A stretch of DNA of 64,000 bases from assembly GCF_040802235.1 (NCBI RefSeq), contig NC_133169.1:42105034-42169033 (forward strand), given 5' to 3'. A program made the position numbers and the translations under genes. This document shows positions 22,921-34,492 of this stretch, piece after piece; the stretch's first letter is position 1, and each line of letters opens with the position of its first letter. This stretch comes from Manis javanica. Lineage: Eukaryota; Chordata; Mammalia; Pholidota; Manidae. The notes below the pieces were generated by a model, which saw only the letters and a list, made by a program, of their open reading frames with translations, was not told the DNA's origin and searched no databases.

Positions 22921-23874
22921 ATGGATGGCTACAATCTCACCACCTTGACTCACTTTATCCTCATGGGGCTCTCTGACCTCCCCGAGGTGCGCTATCCTCT
23001 CTTTGTGTTCTTTGCCGTCATCTACCAGGTCACCTTGGTGGGAAATGGGGCCATTCTCTTGGCCATCAGGATGGAGAAGAAACTACGCACACCCATGTAT
23101 TACTTTCTGGCCAATCTTTCCCTCTTAGACATATTCTGCCCATCAGCTACTGTCCCCAAGATGCTGGACAACCTCTTGACTGGGAATCACAGCATTTCCT
23201 TCCTGGGCTGTGCTTTGCAGGTTTACTTCCTGGTGGCCCTGGTAGGAACTGAATTCTTCCTTCTCAGTGTCATGGCTTATGACCGGTACGTGGCCATCTG
23301 CTTCCCTCTTCGATACAATCTCATTATGACCGAGGCTCGCTGTGCCCTGCTCACAGCTGGGACCTGGGCAGCAGGGTTTCTCAATTCCCTCCTTCATACT
23401 GTGTCCACTTTCTGCCTGTCTTTCTGCAAATCCAATCGGATTAACCAGTATTACTGTGACATCCCCCCATTGGTGGCCCTCTCCTGCTCATCCAAGTCCA
23501 TGATAGACATGGTCGTGTTAGTGGAAAGAGGGATTTTGGGGATTGGTGCCTTCCTGACCACATTTATCTCTTACATCTACATCATATCTGCCATCCTGAA
23601 GATCCAGTCAGTGGAAGGGAAGCGCAAAGCCTTCTCCACATGTGCCTCCCACCTCCTGGTGGTCTGCTTGTTCTATGGCACAGCCACATTCACCTACATG
23701 CAACCGTCTTCCGGTGGACACTCTCCCACTGGTCACAGCCTCATCCCCATGCTCTATGGGGTTATTACCCCAATGTTAAACCCCATGATCTACAGCTTGA
23801 GGAACAGAGAGGTGAAAGGCGCAGTCAGCAGGGTCTTCTGTCATGGAGCATGTTTACAGGAAAAGCAAGAGTAA
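22921..23874 (+). CDS. Olfactory receptor, class II (intact)
   Basis: This encodes a seven-transmembrane odorant receptor, which signals through Golf to cAMP in the cilia of olfactory neurons. The 317-residue frame has every OR hallmark: an N-glycosylation site at N5, GN at 41-42 in TM1, PMYYFLANLSLLD at 58-70, C97 and C179 for the conserved disulfide, MAYDRYVAIC at 118-127, SYIYIISAIL then [10 protein letters not shown] at 236-245, and PMLNPMIYSLRN at 284-295. The length is normal. An in-frame ATG 45 nt upstream (22876) would add 15 residues, but it lies before the splice acceptor at 22897, so 22921 is preferred. No promoter is visible. The closest relative in the window is the inverted pseudogene at 30003-30907. 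I cannot assign the subfamily with confidence. Confidence 0.93.
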   Translation: MDGYNLTTLTHFILMGLSDLPEVRYPLFVFFAVIYQVTLVGNGAILLAIRMEKKLRTPMYYFLANLSLLDIFCPSATVPKMLDNLLTGNHSISFLGCALQVYFLVALVGTEFFLLSVMAYDRYVAICFPLRYNLIMTEARCALLTAGTWAAGFLNSLLHTVSTFCLSFCKSNRINQYYCDIPPLVALSCSSKSMIDMVVLVERGILGIGAFLTTFISYIYIISAILKIQSVEGKRKAFSTCASHLLVVCLFYGTATFTYMQPSSGGHSPTGHSLIPMLYGVITPMLNPMIYSLRNREVKGAVSRVFCHGACLQEKQE

Positions 23875-24030
23875 AAGAGAATGTCTCAATGCTCACTTTT
23901 AAATAGGGCAAACTCATAGAAAGTAATTTTCAATTGATACAGAACATACATACAATCCACAGAAATTTATAGATACACACATACATATAACTTTATACCT
24001 ATATCTGTATGCATCTTTATCTCATTCCAA

Positions 24031-25825
24031 TTGAAACATAAGGTGTATCATTCAAAAGTAGGTATTTTCAGGTGTATACAGAGAACTGTTAATGATCACA
24101 CTAGTAAGAGGTGTAACTGGGCATTTCTTTTCATTTAACTGGGGTGTGTGATCACATCCACATCCATATCCATATCTGTACCTATACCTGTATCATCTGT
24201 ACGCTTTATGTCTATTTTTAAACCTGTTTCTGAACTTTTATCCACAGGTCTTTCCTTTCTTTCCACTGTGATACCAGCTGCCTAGGCTGATATGTGTCTC
24301 TAACGTTATGATCTCTCTCACCCTGTCTTTCAGCTTTTGCTCCCACTCACTCTGTATTCCTCTGCTGCTCCCCCTTTCCTGGTGACCCTATCCATTTTCA
24401 GTAAAACCTGTGTCTCCAAGGAGAGCACTGTCTTTTCCTGTCTGGTTTAGATATCTAATTCAGTTTAAAATATTACTGCCCTCTTAGCTTCAACATGTTC
24501 AAGGCTGAAAGCACCTTCTGACATACACACAAACACACACACCTTCTAATCAGCTGCCATGTATTCTTGTTACCAGTTTTCCCCGGTACATAGACTAAAA
24601 TCCCTGAAACTAGACTCTGCCTTGAAATCCAGCACTTCCGTTCAGGGTCATTAGACAGCTGTTGTTGAGGGGATGGTGAAGCTTTCTTACTCTATTCCCT
24701 TTTCCTGTCACCTCAGAAAAAGGAACATTTTCTCTATGTTTATGTAATACACTGCTTAATCTGCAATCATGTATCATTCTTTCTATAGTTTTCATAATGA
24801 TCTGGGAATCCCAACAACTTCTGAATTTAGGCCACAGTCAGGTGGTCACCTTGAATATCTACCCCCTCTGCACTTCTGATTCTCATCGGTCTATGGCATC
24901 CCCTATCCTCTCTTTTCCTCTACCTGCACTTTGTCCTCCAATGTCATTAAATGATGTGATCACAGCACTAGTGAATGCTCCTACATTATTTAGAATCATC
25001 CTGTTACTTCCTTTTCTGTATGTTATTGATATTTTTACTCAATTCAAAGCTTTACACAATGATGGTCTCATCATATGAACTTGTGCCACATCAGAAAGAG
25101 TATGCGAACTTTTGCATGCAGTCTTGTGGAAACAATTAAATTCTCCCAAATGCAGCATTGCTCAGACACACATCCTCTATGACACTTCAGAGTTGCCCAT
25201 AGCAGTGGCAGGTCACTGTTACTTGATTTTAGACACAGTGGAAAAGTCCATAAAGACTTAAAGTAAGAAGCAAAGTAACAATACAACTGTACTATTAGAA
25301 ACTTGAGGTTTGTTTTGTTTTTATTCTTCATTTTATTCTAACAGAGTTTGCATGTGGTATTAAAAATTCAGTTCCTCATTGTATAAAAACCCATATTTTG
25401 TTAAAATGTAATACCATATAAAATTGAATAAAATCTTTAAAACACAACAAGGTGTCTATTTTAGATAACAAATATTCATATGTTTGCTTAATATTTTACC
25501 TTTTATTTGAATGTAATATTATTTGTGGTGATGGTGTCACATCTCTGTTACACAAACCACACTGAAATATAATTATCTCTTAAAAAACAGTAGCTATCTC
25601 ACATTTTATTGCCCAATTAAGGTCTTGACAAATAATAGAAAACTTTTTGGATAATGGTTAGAAGAAGAAAAATAAAAGACTACAATTTTCTGTGTCTTTT
25701 TTTATAAACATGAAATAATGGCAAATCAAGTTTCTTATTAAGTGTAAAAGAAACCCTTGAACTCATGAAAATAATGGGTTACTCTGTTTTCTGTGAGATT
25801 ATGGGTGTACTACACAAAACTTAAA
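24031..25825. other. Gene-free stretch downstream of the OR gene
   Basis: No coding signal is seen. Short imperfect repeats of the type 'ccatatccatatctgtacctatacc' (first units near 24160-24195) and a few A/T runs occur. The rest is unassigned. Confidence 0.4.
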
Positions 25826-25829
25826 ATAT

Positions 25830-27010
25830 TTTTAATTTATGTATAGTTGATGTACAGTATTATATTGATTTAAAGTATGTTACTTAGTTGATTTGATCAT
25901 TTTCTACATTATTAAATGTTCATTCCACCTAGTGTAGAGTCTGTCTACACAGAAAGATATTATAGAACTATTGACTAGCTTCCCTATGTGGTACTTTAAT
26001 CCCTGTGACTAATTTATATGATGATTGAGATTCTGTGCCTCTTTATCATCTTCACCCGTTTCACCCACCCCAGCCCCTCCCGCATGGGGACCATCAGTGT
26101 GTTCTCAGTGTCTATGCCTATTGTTATTTGGTTCATTTTGTTTGGACTTTGGTTTCTTGGGGGTTTTCATTACCAACTCAATTTAATTTCACTTTGTTTG
26201 TTTTTAGATTCCACATATAAGTGAAAACATATGGTATTTGTCTCTCTCCACCTAGCTTGTTTCATTCAGCATGATGACCTCTAGTTCCGTCCATGTTGTT
26301 GCGAATGACCAAATTTCTTTCTTTTTATGGCCTAATGTCATTACATACATTTGTCTACTGACGGACATACTAATTTCTCCCACATCTTGGCTATTGTAGG
26401 TGATGTTGCTGGCAACACAGGAGCGCATTCATCTTCCCAAATCAGTGATTTTGTTTTCTTTGGGTAAATTCCTAGAAATGGAATTGATGGTCACAGGTGA
26501 TTATTATTTGTAGTATTTTGAGGAACTTCCATACTGATTTCCATATCTTCACCAATTTTCCATGGTGACTGCACCAAAAAGAGGTTTCCCTTTTCTCCAC
26601 ATCTTCACCAACACTTGTTTTTTTCAGTGTGGCCATTCTGACTGGTGTGTGGGGTGACATCTATTGTGGTTTTGACTTGCATTTTCCTGACGTTTAGTGA
26701 TATGAAGCATCTTTTTATGTGCCTGTTGGTTATTTGTATGGTATGATGTTGGCTGTGGATTTGCCATCTATGGCCTTGATAATACTGAAATATGTGTACT
26801 TTTTAATATTTGTTGAAAGTTTTTATCATGAATGGGTGTTGAATTTTGTCAAATGCTTTTTCAACATCTGTTGAGATGATTTTTATCCTTCCTGTTGATC
26901 ATGTGGTGTTTCCCAATGATTGATTTGCATATATTATACCATCCTTGCTTCCCTGTGATAAATCCTAGCTGATCGTGGTGAATGATCTTTTCAATGTATT
27001 TTTGAATGTG
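25830..27010 (-). mobile_element. Old L1 3' part (antisense)
   Basis: Reading the plus strand gives reverse-complement L1 landmarks: 'gtatagttgatgtacagta' (3' end), 'tagttccgtccatgttgttg', 'aaattcctagaaatgg', 'ctggtgtgtggggtgacat' and RT-region text near 26780-26990 ('ttcctgttgatcatgtggt'). A jump near 26750 shows an internal deletion between the C-terminal region and RT. It is diverged. Confidence 0.75.
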
Positions 27011-27389
27011 GTTTGAAAGTTAAAATACAACAATAGCAAAATCAACTGCTTTTTTATATAATTTGAAGGAATCCTGAAGCTAAAGGTGATAAAGTAGACA
27101 TACACATATCTATATCTATATATTCAGTGGAGGAGGGGGAAACAGAAATGTAGGATATTAGAAGGTATTCAAAATTAAGCAACAAACAAAATAACATCGG
27201 CTGCCATTTATGTAACATGTCATATATAAAACACATGGTAACTACAAAACACACACCTATAATAGATATACAAACACAGAAAAAGGAATACAACATAGCA
27301 AAAAGGAAAGTCATCAAACAATGTTTTAAGTAGAAAAAAGAGAACTAAGAGATAAGTCTTTGAAAAGATAAGTAAAATTTTAACTAGGC
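27011..27389. other. Unassigned AT-rich spacer
   Basis: No gene or clear repeat was identified. It lies between two L1 fragments of opposite orientation. Confidence 0.35.
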
Positions 27390-29130
27390 TATCAAAACAT
27401 AAAAATACAATAGTAGATGTAAAGAGAAACATTACAACTAATCCTACAGAATTACAAAGGTTCATAAGAGACTAACATGAACAATTACATGCTTAAAAAT
27501 GGTCTAAACAAGAACAAATGGATACATTTTCTAGAAACACTTTCTACCAAGAGTGAATCATGAAAATATAGAAAATGCTAACAGACCAATAATAAGATTG
27601 AATCATTAATAAAAAAAAATCTTAAAAATAGGAAACTCCTAGAACTAATGTACTTATTAGTGTATTCTAGTAATCATTAATGAATTAATACCAGTCCTTC
27701 TCAAGAGCTTGCAAAAATTTTAAGCGGAGTGTACATCACTAAATCCATTTCACAAGGACATAATTACCCTGATACAGAGCAAGGTAAGGAAACTACTGCC
27801 GTCAATATCCTTGATGAACATAGATGCAAAAATCTCAGAAAGGTTCTGACTTTTGTGACTTTTATTCAACAAAACATTGGAGTCCTAGCAATTAGGCAAG
27901 ACAAAAACTTACAAATATCCATATAATAGAAGAAGTATTAATGTTGTCTCTGCAGATGATGTATTTTTTATAGAAAAATACTTGACAAAAAAACCAGAAA
28001 TTAATTTTTTCATTTCAACAACATGGATTGACCTAGAGGGTATTTTGCTAAGTGAAATAAGACCCAGAGAGAGAAGAAAAAATATCATTTTCACACCAAA
28101 AGGATTTCACTTACATGCGGAATCTAGAAACAACACAAACACGTTAGAAATAGACTCATAGGCACATGAAAGAGACTGGTGGTTGATATAGTGGAGGAAG
28201 GTAATGGATTGGATGAAATAGTTCAAAGGGGAAAATTAATGAGATTATTTATCCTAATCTGGGTGATCATTACATGAGCATATAAACATCAAAATTCTTC
28301 CATCTGTGCACTAAGAAATGTGCGTTTTAGTGTATGTGCCTTGATAAAAACTGACATAAACAAGAGAAAGAAAATCACTAAGATTCCACCAGAAAGTATT
28401 AAACAAAAAAACTAAAACTAAACTCACAGGATACAAATCTACATACAAATAGCCAATGTATTTTGATACATTAACAATTTATCTATAAAAGATATGAGAC
28501 ATATCTTACAATTGCATCAAAAGTATACTAAGACTAAATTTAGCAAAGAAAGTGTAAGGTCAATAAACTGAAAATTATTAGACATTGATGAAAGAAATTT
28601 TAAAAAGACACAAATGCATGTAAATATACCATCATGTAGAAGAAGAATTCATATTGTTAAAATGTACACACTACCCAAAGTTATCTATAGATTCAATACA
28701 ATTCCCATCAAACTTCCAATGTCAGTTTCCACATAAATAGAAATCAAAACTCTTATCATATGGAATAAAAGAGTTTAAGTTACAAACACTACTGAAAAAA
28801 GTACAGAGTAGGTATCACTCTTCTTTACCTCAAACTATATTATGAAGCTATATTATGCAAAAGAGTGTGGTACCAGCCAACAAACCCTTATAATAGACAC
28901 AAAGATCCATGGAATAGAATTAAAACCAGAAGTAAACATACATATATGGACAGCTAATATCTGATAAGGCAGCCAAGAAACACAATGGAAAAGGATAGTG
29001 TCATAAATAGAGGTGGTAGATGTGTTAACTAACCGTATGGTGTCAAATATTTTGCAACAAATATATCAAACTATCATTTTGCACACCAAAATGTATACAA
29101 CATTATATGTCAACTCTATGTCAATAATGG
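27390..29130 (+). mobile_element. Old L1 ORF2 fragment (sense) with internal interruption
   Basis: Sense ORF2-like text appears in order: about 27660-27830 ('taccagtccttctcaagag', 'atccttgatgaacatagat'), about 27940 ('gtctctgcagatgatgtat', a relic of the catalytic box), then 28400-29000 ('aactcacaggatacaaatc', 'cacaatggaaaaggatag'). The frame is destroyed. Sequence at about 28005-28370 interrupts the order. Confidence 0.68.
28005..28370 (+). mobile_element. L1 3' segment nested in the older L1
   Basis: Here 'caacaacatggattgaccta', 'gtgaaataagacccagaga' and a short 3' UTR belong to the 3' end of L1, although the surrounding sequence is RT-region ORF2. This suggests a nested insertion or a rearrangement. 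Ends are approximate and no target duplication was resolved. Confidence 0.5.
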
Positions 29131-29789
29131 TGGGGAAAATGATACAATTATAAATTATGTGTGTCCATTTCTCCATAATAGTTACTATATCTAAATGAGA
29201 GACTAGTTTCAGGGATTTTAGTCTCTGCAGCTGGAGAATACTGATACCAAAAATACACAGCAACTGATAAGGAGTGTTTGTGGTTTGTGTATGTGTGTGT
29301 GTGTGTCTGTGTTAGAAAACGGTGCTTTCAATTTTGATCATTTTGAGAGTAAGATGAGAGTACTTTACTGAACTAAATTAGATAACTAAATCAGAGATAA
29401 AATAAGTTCTCTCTTTGGAGAGACAGGTAGATCTAAGAATGTACAGGGTCACAGAAAGAGGGCGAAAAGCAGATCAATACATAGTAATTGGAAGCAAAAA
29501 AACAGACGGGATGAGCAAAAGGATAATTTTATGGAGAGAGCACAGGCATTCAATTACATGAGGAAAAGAAGAAAAACAAAGATCTATGAATAGACATTTA
29601 GATATAGATGTAAATGTAGATATAAAAATATATAGTATAGGTTTAGCTACGGATATAGATATGGCTATGAACATAAATTCTAATTACCTTAAAAGATAGG
29701 CTAAGTTTATCCTTATATTAACTGTAACTAGTATTCTCTGCTACTCATGAAAAGGCTTATTTTGGGGTTATATACTTTAACTTCCCCTT
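29131..29789. other. Gene-free stretch with small simple repeats
   Basis: A short (TG)n lies at about 29290-29308 and a degenerate gatata-type repeat at about 29598-29660. No gene was recognised. Confidence 0.45.
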
Positions 29790-31210
29790 GTATTGAGATA
29801 CAGCATATGCATATATACATATGTAGGCTTTCAGATAAACTAAAATCATGTGTATGTTTGTATGTCTCTAAATTTCAGTGTGCATAAGTGTATTCTATGT
29901 GTCAATTAAAATTATTTTCTATGAATTATTAAATGTGTTCTAAAATAAGTACTGACTTTTCCTGTTTTACTGTTACACTCACTGTAAACATACTCAGTGA
30001 CATCAGAACCTGCTGAGTGCCACATTCACCTCTGTGTTCCTCAAGCTGTAGGTCGTGGGGTTTAGCATTGGGGTGATAACCCCGTAGAGCATGGCGATGA
30101 GTCTGTCCCTGTCCGGGGAGTGGTGATTTGAAGAGGGACGAATGTAGGTGAAGATGGCTGTGCCATAGAACAGACCACCAGGAGGTGGGAGGCACATGTG
30201 GAGAAGGCTTTCTGCTTCCCTTCCACAGATGGAATCTTTAGGATGGTGGATATTATGTAAATGTAAGAGATGAAGGTGGTTAGGAAGGTACCAAATGCCG
30301 AGACACCTCCTGCCACTCAAACAAGCATTTCTGCCATGTAGGTGGATGAGCAGGAGAGGGCCACCACTGGGGGGTCGTCACAGTAGTACTGGTTAACCCG
30401 ATTGGACTTGCAGAAAGATGGGCAGAAGGTGGACACTGTGTGGAGGAGGGAATGGAGAAACCCTACTGCCCAGGTCCCAGCTGCCAGCTGGGCACAGAGA
30501 GCCTTTATCATGATGAGGGTGTGACGGAGGGGGAAGCAGATGGCCACGTACCGGTCATAAGCCATGACAGCTAGAAGACCTCAGTCCCCACAAGGGCTAC
30601 CAGGAAATAAAGCTGCAAAGCACAGCCCAGGAAGGAAATGCTGTGATTCCCAGTCTAGAGGTTGTCCAGCATCTTGGCGACAGTAGCTGATGGGAAGAAT
30701 ATGTCTAAGAGGGACAGATTGGCCAGAAAGTAATACATGTGGGTGTACAGCTTCTTCTCTGTCTCGATGCCAAGAGAATGGTCCCGTTTTCAACCAAGGT
30801 GATCTGGTAGGCGATGGCAGAGACCACAGAGGATAGTGCACCTCGGGGAGGTCAGAGAGCCCTGTGAGGATAAAGTGAGTCACGGGGGTGAGATTGTAGC
30901 TGTCCATGCCCTGCCTCCATGGGAGTCTCTCTGGAGGGAAGGAAGGCAAAAAATGGGTTAGAGAAAAAAGCCAAGGGGGCTATTGATAAGGAATTTGGCA
31001 AATCATTGTGTGTGGTTGGTGATGAATACATTAGTTACATTTTAATTAAAGATTCCATTTATTAGAACTGTTGTTACAAACATCTTCTGACTTCATGTTC
31101 TTGTTTGGAATATTCATCCTCAGTTCCTTACCATGAGGAAGTCCTCTGAGACTTTAAAGAGATGTTTAAAAATTCACCTCCTCATTAAAATGATTGTGGG
31201 CCTTTCACTA
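29790..31210 (-). repeat. Segmental duplication, arm B (contains the OR pseudogene)
   Basis: Inverted partner of 22640-24030. Besides the coding region, the upstream text (reverse complement of about 31130-31200) and the downstream text (reverse complement of about 29850-29930) align with the flanks of the intact gene. Confidence 0.72.
30003..30907 (-). pseudogene. Olfactory receptor pseudogene, paralogue of the intact OR
   Basis: It starts at the ATG at 30905-30907, with MDSYNLTPVTHFIL matching the intact MDGYNLTTLTHFIL. Landmarks [27 protein letters not shown] and [10 protein letters not shown] are present but in different frames. Lesions by comparison with the intact copy are a frameshift after HYPL near 30830, a one-base loss near 30770, a small deletion just before MAYDRY (about 30570-30590), a TGA after EMLV near 30316 and a four-base loss in the VVCLFYG region near 30163. 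An upstream pyrimidine tract and AG like those of the intact gene remain. The pieces cover the whole receptor, so this is a decayed duplicate and not a partial copy. Confidence 0.9.
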
Positions 31211-31375
31211 GCATTTGAAGTTCCACAACTCAGTGATATAGCTGTTTTGGATTCTTGAAACTGATGGGAGTTTACCTTATTTTGCTTTTATTATTTCAAT
31301 GTTTACAATTTTATGCAGTATCTCAATTCTAAGTATCTCAAAGGCAGTAGCTATATATTTTACAATGTATGTAAT
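31211..31375. other. Short unassigned spacer
   Basis: Nothing was recognised between the OR duplication and an L1 3' end. Confidence 0.35.
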
Positions 31376-31640
31376 TTTGGGGGGATATTGTTCATGTACA
31401 ACATTATATTGGTTTCAGATGTACAACAAACATAATGACTCAGTACTTACTCACATTCCCAGCGAGTCTTGCCATGGTCCATGTACAGCCCGCTACCAAC
31501 CACAGTATTACAGTGTTATTTATTATATTCCCTTTTTTCACTTCCATTCCTATGCCCAATTCATTTTATAATTTGAAGTCTGTACCTCTTTATCTGAGAC
31601 CATTTAAACCATCTTCACACCCCCACTTTACTTTATGTAC
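31376..31640 (-). mobile_element. Old L1 3' end (antisense)
   Basis: 'tattggtttcagatgtaca', 'atgactcagtacttactc' and 'aatttgaagtctgtacctc' are the reverse complement of an old L1 3' end. It is 5'-truncated. Confidence 0.68.
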
Positions 31641-31799
31641 AAAAACACCAAACAAAAAACAAATACATGGTAAATAATTTTAATAAATCTTACCAATGAA
31701 TATACAGTAAAAGAATAATTTACTTTATTGTATAGGTGCAGAAGAATAAATGGTGCATCCCCTGGTTAGACAAATTGTATGTGCTGTTAAGAATAAATA

Positions 31800-32215
31800 T
31801 GGAAATGTTTTTACAATAGAATCACAATACTTTAAGAATGAATTTTAACAGGTGTTCTCCAGAATTAGTATAGTTTGATAAATTTATGTAGCATACAAAG
31901 TATAAACTAAACAAGCTAGAAAACAGAAACAGACTCATAAACACAGAGAACAGACTGCTGGTTACCACAGACAGGGGCAAATGAAATAGGTGCATTAGAT
32001 AAAGGATTACAAATTTCAATGTATTAAATAATTTAGTCACAGGGATGGAAGTACAGCATAGGTAATAGAACTAATAATATTGTAATATATTTTTGGTGAC
32101 ATAATCACTACACATCATTATGAGCATTTGTTAATGTATACAATTATAGGGTCACTTTGTTGTTCATCTGAAACCAACATAATATTGTATATCATCTATT
32201 TCAATAAAAAATTTT
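31800..32215 (+). mobile_element. Old L1 3' end (sense)
   Basis: 'cagactcataaacacagag', 'gactgctggttaccacag' and, near the end, 'catctgaaaccaacataat' with AATAAA form the 3' terminus of an old L1. Confidence 0.7.
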
Positions 32216-32397
32216 AAAGAACAAAGGACAAATAAAATGTTTGATAGTGCCAAGTATGAAGAATATGAGAAACAAATATATTCACATGACACTCAATACC
32301 ATTCTCCTTAAAATAAATATTTCAACGTGTCTAATTGTTCAAAGAAATATGAGATCACAAAAGTTAAGTGTGATGGAAGCTCTTGGCCATTGTAACT

Positions 32398-32409
32398 CCT
32401 TTAATTTTT
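32398..32409 (+). repeat. Target-site duplication, left copy, of composite L1 copy 2
   Basis: cctttaattttt is repeated at 41160-41171, bracketing copy 2. The low-complexity sequence makes the exact boundary uncertain by one or two bases. Confidence 0.72.
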
Positions 32410-34139
32410 TATTCAATGCTCAATGCACAATCATTAATCCATCTCAAGCCTAATTCTCATCAGTCTCCAATCTTCTGAAGCATAACGAACAAGTTCTTAC
32501 ATGGTGAACGAATTCTTACATAGTGAATAAGTTCTTACATGGTGAACAGTACAAGGGTATTCATCACAGAAATTTTCGGTTTTGATCACGCATTATGAAC
32601 TATAAACAATCAGTTCAGATATGAATATTTGTTTGATTTTTATACTTGATTTATATGTGGATCCCACATTTCACCCTTTATTATTATTATTATTTTTATT
32701 TTTAATAAAATGCTGAAGTGGTAGGTAGATGCAAGATAAAGTTAGAAAACATAGTTTAGTGTTGTAAGAGAGCAATTGTAGATGATCAGGTGTGTGCCTG
32801 TAGACTATGTGCTAATCCGAGCTAGACAAGGGCAATAAGACATCCACGGATGCAGAAGCTTTCTCTCAAAACAGGGGAGGTGAGGTTCTAAGCTTCACCA
32901 CTGTTGTTCCCTGCGACTGTGCCTGTCTTAGGTTGTTTCTCCCTTGAGGAATCTTACCCGTCTCTGGCTAACCAGTCATCTTCCAGGGCCATACAGGGAA
33001 ATGTAAAGTTGGTAAGTGAGAGAGTAGCCATATTGTTTGAAAAGGTTATCTTTTTACTTCTTTGCAGATTTATGCCCTGTGGCTTCTATGCCCAGCACTC
33101 GTCTCGAAGTATCTTTATCACCTGGAGGAATTATGATGCTCGGTAAATTCGATATGAGGCACGAATTCTATTTAAGGGTTGTAATTAGGAAGGAAGAAGA
33201 AAAGCTATAGAGGTAGCATATGGAAGAAAACATGGGAGGATTGATTATTTCTTTGGCATATCTTCTTATAGAGTACCTTAAGCATGTATAGGTTTTAAAC
33301 TACTAACTAACTTGTGCATACATATTAACATAATAGGAATACGGTGACATAAACAAAGCAAATCTATAATTACCAGCCATCTCCAGTGAAGCCAAGAAAG
33401 CCATTTAGGCACCCCAGGCATTTGTGAAAATTTGTCTATGATATGATGGATATAGTCCAACTGTACTTGAACAGTCTGAGAGAAATCAGACAAATTAAAG
33501 CAACCCATTTCTGGGATCTGTTCACATCCCATATGTTCTTTTAACCGTAGATAGTCTATAGTCGTAAGATTTTGGAGTGCTACAACTTGCACCCCTCCCA
33601 ACTCCTGGTTGAGTTCCAACAGGACAGATTCGGTCAAATTCGTTGTCTCACTGTATGCACATGCCAGCCTAGACATTTCCATCCTCATTCCTATGGCAAG
33701 TCCAGGAAACAGTTGGGTGGACGAAGCCACAACCGCAGCATCACCCGGATCCCTGTGGAGGATTTTTGATGATCATCCCCCGGCACGAGTCCTTCAGAGA
33801 GTGCTGATGCCGGAAGCTCCTCCTCAGATCGTATCTTAGTTCATTTTCTGGGTAGCCAAGCTAGGCCTTGATCTTCTGCATAGAAACAAACAGACCCTTT
33901 GCCCACACTTTGACATGCCCTCTATACCACTGTGTAGAACTCATTGGAGGTCAGCACACAGGAGCTGCTTTTTTTTTTTTAATTAAGAGAAAGGAATATT
34001 ATCAGAAAAGAGTACCTCCATAGCTGATATTCTGACACCCTATAAGTGATCAACATTAAGGATATTTAAAACATGTGTTAATCTTTGATTTACCAATACT
34101 TTTATACTATCAAGGAGTAATCCCCCTTTTCTTTCTTTC
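32410..34139 (-). mobile_element. ERV-derived 3' module of copy 2
   Basis: Same order as in copy 1, on the minus strand: unassigned lead-in, env TM fragment, post-env motif (reverse complement near 32937-32962), polypurine tract and an LTR starting TGTGGG at 32668. The LTR is shorter than in copies 1 and 3 and ends within U3/R, so this transcript ended or was primed earlier. Confidence 0.72.
33278..33730 (-). pseudogene. ERV Env transmembrane-subunit fragment, copy 2
   Basis: A 150-codon open frame is homologous to 8386-8835. It shows a proline-containing hydrophobic start (FPGLAIGM), the heptad region, LQNLTTIDYLRLKEH, a cysteine loop with both cysteines (GCEQIPEMGCFN), the glycosylation site NLSD, a tryptophan-rich segment (LSWLHWRW) and a hydrophobic anchor. 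There is no SU, signal peptide or retroviral promoter in front of it. Translation would depend on an internal ATG in a 3' UTR-like position of the L1 transcript. Confidence 0.75.
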
Positions 34140-34492
34140 TTTTTTTTTAATCTTTAATCTAGACTTACATGAAGAATACTATGTTTACTATGCTCTCCCC
34201 TATATCAGGTCCCCCCTAAAAACCACATTATGTTTACTGTCCATCAGCATAGCAAAATGTTGTAGAATCACTACTTGTCCTCTCTGTGTTGTATAGCCCT
34301 CCCTCCCCTTTCTCCCTGCCCCCCTGCATGCATGCTAATCTTAATACCCCCCTTTTTATTCCTCCCCTTTATCCCTCCCTGCCCACCCTTCCTCCGCAGT
34401 TCCTTTCCCTTTGGTACCTGTTAGTCCATTTTTGGGTTCTGTAATTCCACTGCTGTTTCATTACTTCAGTTTTTCCTTTGTTCTTATACTCC

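Larger units (their letters stand above)
22640..24030 (+). repeat. Segmental duplication, arm A (contains the intact OR)
   Basis: The coding region plus about 250 bp upstream ('tgaggagatgaatttttac' near 22655) and about 150 bp downstream ('catagaaagtaattttcaa' near 23917) match, with divergence, the reverse complement of about 29790-31210. The duplication therefore includes the 3' part of an upstream intron and the 3' flank. It copied genomic DNA, so it did not arise by retroposition. Confidence 0.75.
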
